Assembly (NCBI GenBank): GCA_903845315.1
Contig: CAIMWY010000172.1
Location: 1 to 10,708 of the forward strand
From: an uncultured Burkholderiales bacterium
GTDB lineage: Bacteria; Pseudomonadota; Gammaproteobacteria; Burkholderiales; Burkholderiaceae
Reading direction: 5' to 3'
Length of the DNA: 10,708 nucleotides
A program made the translations under genes and the position numbers. The notes beneath the pieces were generated by a model. That model did no database searches and was not told the origin of the DNA. It worked only from the letters and a program-made list of their open reading frames with translations. How positions within the stretch are numbered: the first letter of the stretch is position 1; every line of letters starts with the position of its first letter. Below, piece after piece: positions 6,695 to 10,708 of this stretch.

Positions 6695-7521
6695 GGGTGT
6701 TTGGGGTTGCGTTGACCACGCGCGCGCTGCGGTGGAAGAGGTGGTGCAGCTTGACTGTCATGCGATACCAGCTGGGCCATGCGGTCCAAGCGCTCACGGG
6801 CTTCTAGCAAGAGCTGCGTCATATCGGGTGACTTTCCGTTCATGGCCGGGCTTGTACGTGGCGTGGTCATCAAAGAGCCCAAGACAATTTGGGTGTATTG
6901 ATCCGCAGTGCTCTCAATGTCAACCGCGCCACGACCAAACAAGGTGCCCCACATGCGGTGCTCAATGCCGCCGTAGACCATGGAGCGCAGCAATTCAATG
7001 TCGGTGTCGGCACGTATCTCGCCCTGATCAATGGCTTCTTCAATGGTGCGCACCAAAAATTCGGTGTAGCGCACATGCAAGTCATGCAGCACAGACTTGA
7101 AATACTCCGGCCCAGTGCGTACTTCGTGCAATACCAAGCGTGACAAGCCAGGTTCTTCGACATAGACACGCAAATGGCGCCAGATCAAAAAACGCAAGCG
7201 ACTGCGCACACCTTGAATGCGCGAAAAGCTGTCTTCAAGATCACGGATCAAGGGCACATACATGCCGCACAACACATCGTTGAGCAAATCGCGTTTGGTC
7301 GGGTAGTAGGCATAGACCAAGCCCTCGACCACACCCACCTTGGCCGCAATTTCACCCACGGACGCACCACCAAAGCCTTTTTCTAAAAAGATGTCGCGGG
7401 CTGCATCCAATATTTCTTGCGCGCGTCGCATCCGACGCGGCGTGTGCTTGCCCACGGGGTTGGCTATGCCCTGTGAAGTCAGCGGGCGCAGCTTGGTGCT
7501 TTTGGCAAGGGCAGACTTCAA
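6691..7521 (-). CDS. TetR/AcrR-family transcriptional regulator with long C-terminal tail
   Basis: The start is a TTG at 7521, overlapping the AtuA stop in TTGA, with GGAG eight bases upstream. This gives 276 residues, against about 200 for a typical TetR. After a basic N-terminal arm (1-33), the DNA-binding region at about 34-80 has the TetR pattern: AQEILDAARDIFLEKGF, then the helix-turn-helix ASVGEIAAKVGVVEGLVYAYY (53-73) and PTKRDLL. An all-helical ligand-binding domain follows to about 215. Residues 220-276 form an extra tail: a helix with coiled-coil character (about 234-253), then a proline-rich and basic end. By position it is the likely local regulator, analogous to AtuR, with an acyl-CoA of the pathway as the plausible ligand. 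It sits inside the operon, coupled to both neighbours, which would let it autoregulate. No operator could be identified. A later start near Val23 or Met31 is possible. Confidence 0.88.
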   Translation of the reverse strand: MKSALAKSTKLRPLTSQGIANPVGKHTPRRMRRAQEILDAARDIFLEKGFGGASVGEIAAKVGVVEGLVYAYYPTKRDLLNDVLCGMYVPLIRDLEDSFSRIQGVRSRLRFLIWRHLRVYVEEPGLSRLVLHEVRTGPEYFKSVLHDLHVRYTEFLVRTIEEAIDQGEIRADTDIELLRSMVYGGIEHRMWGTLFGRGAVDIESTADQYTQIVLGSLMTTPRTSPAMNGKSPDMTQLLLEARERLDRMAQLVSHDSQAAPPLPPQRARGQRNPKHP

Positions 7522-9332
7522 GGCAAGCTCTCCAACACAGCGGCAGGCACATCGACTTCCAAGTCGAGCAGCATTTGTGCAAAGGCCTTGCCCTGCGGGT
7601 CGTAACGTAAGGAGGCCACGCCACCTCCAGCCAAGGCTTGCGTCATCACAAAGTTGAGTGCATCAAACCCCGGCAGGCGATAACGGTAGACCTCGCCCAA
7701 GACAAGATGCGCAAAGTAGGCATGTACACGTTCTGGCGTGAGCCAGTCACACAAGAAGGCATAAGCAGCCGGTGACCTGGCGATCACGCCAATATTGGCG
7801 TTGTCACCTTTGTCGCCGCTGCGCGCGTGGGCCAAGCGGAGCAAGGGCACGCACACCACAGGGCCTGCGGCACTGCCACGCGCCGACTGATTGGACGGGG
7901 CGTCTAGTGGTTCGTTGGTGGTTCTCGCGCCGCCAACGGTCTGCGGCACAAAGTCCAGGTCTTGCCCCTCCACGCACACGCGTTGCGTGAGTCGGGCGGG
8001 GTCGATCAAGCAAGAAAACAAACGCACCACCGGTGACGGTGAAGGTCTGCCTGCGGCAAAGCCGGTGATGCCTTGCGCCATCGAGGTGGCCGATGGCGCG
8101 ATTTCTTTGGCCAGCAACTCCAAAGCTTCGCGTTGCGCATGCTTGGCTGCAATTTTCAGAACCACTTCGCGACTGGCTTGGCCCCGGGCATGGGGACCAT
8201 AGGTGCTTTCGGCGCCCAAAACTTCCAAGTTAGTTTGTGCGAAATCGGCCCATCCACGTTGGCTCAACAGTCGTTGCACGCGTTTCAAAATAGATTCACC
8301 TACGCGCCATGCTTTGGGTGCGGCTTGGTGTCCGCCAATCATCAGGGTGCCCAACAAGCGCCAACCCTCGCTATAGGTCAAGCTGGCTTTGTAGCGCTCG
8401 GGCGCCACCGCACCGCGTGCGCCACTGACGTGCACCCGATCAGGTCCGTCTTGGCGCAAGCTAACGTGGCTGAAATCAGCGCGAACGTCCGGCAATTCGT
8501 AGCAGGCAGGATCGGCAATTTCGTAGACGATTTGCTCGCCCACCGTGGCCGGCGTCACCAAGCCGCCCGTGTTCGCAGGTTTGGTGACCACAAAGTGCTG
8601 GCCCCCTGCATCGCATTCGACAATGGGAAAGCCCATGTTGTCCCAGTCCGGCACTTGCTCCCAATCGGTGAACAAGCCACCGGTGCATTGGGTGCCACAT
8701 TCAATGATGTGTCCGGCCAAACTGCCACAAGCCAGTTTGTCCCAGTCGGTCCATGACCATCCAAACTCGTGCACCAAGGGCCCCAAGGTCACCGCACTGT
8801 CGACGACCCGACCGGTGATGACGATCTGAGCCCCTGCGGCCAAGGCTGCCGCAATGGGCTGCGCACCCAAGTAAGCGTTGGCGCTGAGCAACGTGTCGGG
8901 CATGGCTTCGCCGCTGAACATTTCGCGCAGCCCCTCAGCACGCAAACCGTCGGCTTGATCGCTCAGGTCGTCGCCATCCACCACGGCGATGCACAGGGCA
9001 ATGCCCAAGGCTTGCAAGCGACTGCGCAAAGCCTCGGCGCACGCAGCGGGGTTGACACCGCCGGCGTTGGCCACCACCCGAATGCCTTGACGCTGAATCT
9101 CTGGCGCCAAGTCGCCCATGATGCGCACAAAGTCAGGCGCGTAGCCCGCATCGGCCGATTTGGCGCGCGCGCGTGCCAGCAAAGACATGGTGATCTCTGC
9201 CAAAAAATCAAACACCAAATAATCAATGCCACCCGATGCCACCAGTTGGGCAGCACCGGCCTCGGAGTCGCCCCAAAAGCCCGAGGCGCAGCCGATGCGC
9301 AGGGTGTGTCGCTGTGTAGAAGCTTCGCTCAT
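7518..9332 (-). CDS. atuA: Acyclic terpene utilization protein AtuA, two-domain form
   Basis: From the ATG at 9332 the protein has 604 residues. The N-terminal AtuA (DUF1446) domain covers about 11-465, opening with RIGCASGFWGD (12-22) and DYLVFDFLAEITMS (37-50). It continues with NAGGVNP (89-95), ITGRVVDSAVTLGP (172-185) and THE-type cores such as LGAESTYGPHARG (372-384). After a linker of low sequence constraint (about 468-490) comes a C-terminal domain of about 110 residues. It contains LAHARSGDKGDNANIGVIAR (500-519), the mark of the AtuA-associated ferredoxin-fold domain. AtuA is required for citronellol and geraniol use in Pseudomonas, but its reaction is not firmly settled to my knowledge. 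A GTG at 9359 would add nine residues but has no Shine-Dalgarno and overlaps the hydratase gene. The chosen ATG begins 11 bp after that gene, although its AAGG is very close. The TTGA overlap couples it to the TetR gene. Confidence 0.93.
   Translation of the reverse strand: MSEASTQRHTLRIGCASGFWGDSEAGAAQLVASGGIDYLVFDFLAEITMSLLARARAKSADAGYAPDFVRIMGDLAPEIQRQGIRVVANAGGVNPAACAEALRSRLQALGIALCIAVVDGDDLSDQADGLRAEGLREMFSGEAMPDTLLSANAYLGAQPIAAALAAGAQIVITGRVVDSAVTLGPLVHEFGWSWTDWDKLACGSLAGHIIECGTQCTGGLFTDWEQVPDWDNMGFPIVECDAGGQHFVVTKPANTGGLVTPATVGEQIVYEIADPACYELPDVRADFSHVSLRQDGPDRVHVSGARGAVAPERYKASLTYSEGWRLLGTLMIGGHQAAPKAWRVGESILKRVQRLLSQRGWADFAQTNLEVLGAESTYGPHARGQASREVVLKIAAKHAQREALELLAKEIAPSATSMAQGITGFAAGRPSPSPVVRLFSCLIDPARLTQRVCVEGQDLDFVPQTVGGARTTNEPLDAPSNQSARGSAAGPVVCVPLLRLAHARSGDKGDNANIGVIARSPAAYAFLCDWLTPERVHAYFAHLVLGEVYRYRLPGFDALNFVMTQALAGGGVASLRYDPQGKAFAQMLLDLEVDVPAAVLESLP
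7529..7533 (-). promoter_or_regulatory. Ribosome site GGAGA for the TTG start of the TetR gene
   Basis: GGAGA lies inside the last codons of atuA, with GGAG ending eight bases before the TTG at 7521. It supports use of this rare start codon and coupled translation of the regulator. Confidence 0.55.
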
Positions 9333-9343
9333 ACCTTGTTCAC

Positions 9344-10135
9344 TCAGCGGTTGGTCCACTTAGGCGCGCGGCGCTGGGCAAAGGCTTGCATGCCTTCTTT
9401 GGTGTCTTCACTTTGCGACATGATCGGCAAAATGGTTTGTGCCAAATTCAGCGCATCGTTGAGCGACAAATCGTTCATGGCGGCAAAGGCGCGTCGCCCC
9501 ATGCGCAAGGCCACTGGCGAATTGGCGACCAGCTTGGCCACCAAGGCATCCACGGCGGCATCCAAAGCGTCCGCCGCCACCACTTGGTTGACGATTTCCA
9601 AGCGACAGGCTTCATGGGCATCAAAGCGTTCGGCAAAGAAACACATTTCTTGCAACTTGCGTCGCGAGATCACGCGCATGAGCAGCGGCAAGATCATCAT
9701 GGGAAACACGCCCACACGCGCTTCGGTCGTGCCGAACTTGGCCGTGTCCACGGCAACCGCGAAATCACATGCACAGACCAAGCCCACACCCCCCCCAAAG
9801 GCGCCGCCGTTGACGCGCGCGATGATGGGCAAGTTGCAGCGGTCCATGGCACGAAACAGTTCAGCCACTGGATGGTCAAAGCGACCAGGTTCGAGCGCAA
9901 ACGGTGATCCATCGGCCGTGGGTTTGAGTTTGCCGCCTGCGCAAAAGGTGTGTTGGCCGGCGCCAGTGATCACAATGGCACGGACACCGTCCATGTGTTC
10001 GGCCACTTGGAAGGCGCGCTGCAAGTCGGCCATGACCGCATCGGTCATGGTGTTGTGTTCGGCCTCACGGTCGATCGTGATGCGACAGACCACACCTTGC
10101 TGCAGCACTTGTACTTGAGAGGTCTCAGTCGTCAC
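9344..10135 (-). CDS. atuE: Isohexenylglutaconyl-CoA hydratase-like crotonase (AtuE/LiuC type)
   Basis: From a GTG at 10135 the protein has 263 residues, a normal crotonase length. AAGGA lies seven bases upstream of the GTG and supports it over an ATG-free extension to 10432 that would run through the SDR gene. Oxyanion-hole segments are FCAGGKL (64-70) and NGGAFGGGVGL (109-119). The first catalytic glutamate of mitochondrial-type hydratases is replaced by Gly118. The second, Glu138, is kept in FGTTEARVG. This pattern is usual in bacterial 3-methylglutaconyl- and isohexenylglutaconyl-CoA hydratases, which hydrate the product of the branch carboxylation. With geranyl-CoA carboxylase encoded nearby, AtuE (forming 3-hydroxy-3-isohexenylglutaryl-CoA) is the best reading; LiuC (leucine pathway) is the alternative. 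It overlaps the SDR gene by 11 bp and is followed 11 bp later by atuA. Confidence 0.88.
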   Translation of the reverse strand: MTTETSQVQVLQQGVVCRITIDREAEHNTMTDAVMADLQRAFQVAEHMDGVRAIVITGAGQHTFCAGGKLKPTADGSPFALEPGRFDHPVAELFRAMDRCNLPIIARVNGGAFGGGVGLVCACDFAVAVDTAKFGTTEARVGVFPMMILPLLMRVISRRKLQEMCFFAERFDAHEACRLEIVNQVVAADALDAAVDALVAKLVANSPVALRMGRRAFAAMNDLSLNDALNLAQTILPIMSQSEDTKEGMQAFAQRRAPKWTNR

Positions 10136-10708
10136 GTGTCTGTCCTTGCGCAGGTTTGGCAAATGCCTTGGGAGCTTGGTACAAGGGAAACCCGTTGTAG
10201 GTGAAGTCTTGGCGCGCTGGTTGCAACGCCCAGGTGTGGCGCGCCGTGGGCACACCACCGTCAACGCGGATGACCGCGCCGCTGATGAAGCCTGCAGCGG
10301 GGGACAACAAGTACACCACGGCCGAGGCCAGCTCAGACTCTGTGCCAAAGCGCTGCAAAGGCACTTTGGTGTGCAATTCGCGCAACAGCTGTTGGTAGCT
10401 TTCGTCGTAGGTGTCGATGCCGTTGGAGGCAATCCAGCCAGGCGCTACGGCATTGACTCGCACGCCGGCACTGCCCCACTCGCAAGCCGCTGTTTCGGTG
10501 AAGGTCAACACACCGCCGCGCGCAGCGCCTGAATGCCCCATGCCCGGCAAGCCGCCCCAGATATCGGCCAGCATGTTGACGATGCTGCCACCATGTTGCT
10601 CCATGCACTGCACATAGCATTCACGCGAGAACAAGAAAGTGCCGTGCAAGTTGTTGCGCACCACTGCGTCCCAGCCTTTGAGGCTGATGTCGCGCAAGTT
10701 GGCAGGGT
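10125..10708 (-). CDS. Short-chain dehydrogenase/reductase, 5' end cut (citronellol/citronellal dehydrogenase-like)
   Basis: The frame is open to the window edge and gives the last 193 residues of the protein. About 100 residues with the Rossmann TGxxxGIG motif lie beyond base 10708. Visible SDR elements are the helix NNLHGTFLFSRE, SIVNMLADI (the SIVN strand), VRVNAVAPGWI (the PG motif) and SPAAGFISGAVIRVDGG near the end. An extra C-terminal tail of about 40 residues follows (PTARHTW, FTYNGFPLYQAPKAF). Where classical SDRs have YxxxK, the sequence reads HSGAARGGV, so Tyr is replaced by His and Lys by Arg. I recall the same pattern from peroxisomal trans-2-enoyl-CoA reductase (PECR) relatives. 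Pseudomonas atu clusters contain two SDRs, AtuB and AtuG, annotated as citronellol/citronellal dehydrogenases; I cannot tell which this matches, so no symbol is given. Substrate oxidation versus enoyl-CoA reduction is open. Confidence 0.87.
   Translation of the reverse strand, partial: PANLRDISLKGWDAVVRNNLHGTFLFSRECYVQCMEQHGGSIVNMLADIWGGLPGMGHSGAARGGVLTFTETAACEWGSAGVRVNAVAPGWIASNGIDTYDESYQQLLRELHTKVPLQRFGTESELASAVVYLLSPAAGFISGAVIRVDGGVPTARHTWALQPARQDFTYNGFPLYQAPKAFAKPAQGQTRDD
10143..10147 (-). promoter_or_regulatory. Ribosome site AAGGA for the GTG start of the hydratase
   Basis: AAGGA, inside the end of the SDR gene, ends seven bases before the GTG at 10135. It fixes the start at a codon other than ATG, and the resulting protein starts where crotonases normally start. 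Confidence 0.7.

Noticed and set aside
8769..10118. A 449-codon open frame on the plus strand opposite the hydratase and the start of atuA
   Set aside because: It is opposite two well-supported genes with intact catalytic motifs, its translation is rich in His, Gln, Lys and Ser with no recognisable domain, and long antisense frames are common in sequence of this composition.
9344..10432. A longer 362-residue form of the AtuE-like hydratase
   Set aside because: The first 99 residues are Cys/Pro/Thr-rich and lie over the C-terminal coding part of the SDR; the GTG at 10135 has a ribosome site and gives the normal family length.

Overview
The window comes from a bacterial chromosome with moderately high G+C content. 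Gene style, ATGA-type stop/start overlaps and gene set all suggest a betaproteobacterium, probably Burkholderiales of the Comamonadaceae type. That placement is inferred from sequence style and gene content, not from a marker gene. All ten genes lie on the minus strand, so transcription runs from base 10708 toward base 1. Gaps are 0-44 bp and most junctions overlap. No RNA gene, mobile element, CRISPR array, promoter or terminator could be supported, and no stretch over about 45 bp is non-coding.

In order of transcription the genes are: a short-chain dehydrogenase cut by the window edge (10708-10125); an AtuE/LiuC-type hydratase (10135-9344); AtuA (9332-7518); a TetR-family regulator (7521-6691); a stand-alone biotin carboxylase (6694-5225); a stand-alone biotin carrier (5196-4696); a carboxyltransferase beta subunit (4699-3092); an acyl-CoA synthetase (3055-1412); a second crotonase with both catalytic glutamates (1367-582); and a metallo-beta-lactamase-fold hydrolase cut by the window edge (582-1).

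Together these look like an acyclic terpene utilization (Atu) operon of the kind that degrades citronellol and geraniol in Pseudomonas. The dehydrogenase would oxidise the alcohol or aldehyde and the synthetase would make the CoA thioester. The carboxylase (geranyl-CoA carboxylase) would carboxylate the methyl branch, and the AtuE-like enzyme would hydrate isohexenylglutaconyl-CoA. Citronellyl-CoA dehydrogenase (AtuD) and an HMG-CoA-lyase-like enzyme are not in the window and may lie outside it.

The points most worth a second look are: the carboxylase alpha chain, usually one polypeptide of about 660 residues, split into biotin carboxylase and carrier genes; a His-to-Phe change at an ATP-site position of the biotin carboxylase; a TetR gene with a long C-terminal tail in the middle of the operon; an MBL-fold hydrolase at the distal end; and an SDR that reads HSGAAR where YxxxK is expected.
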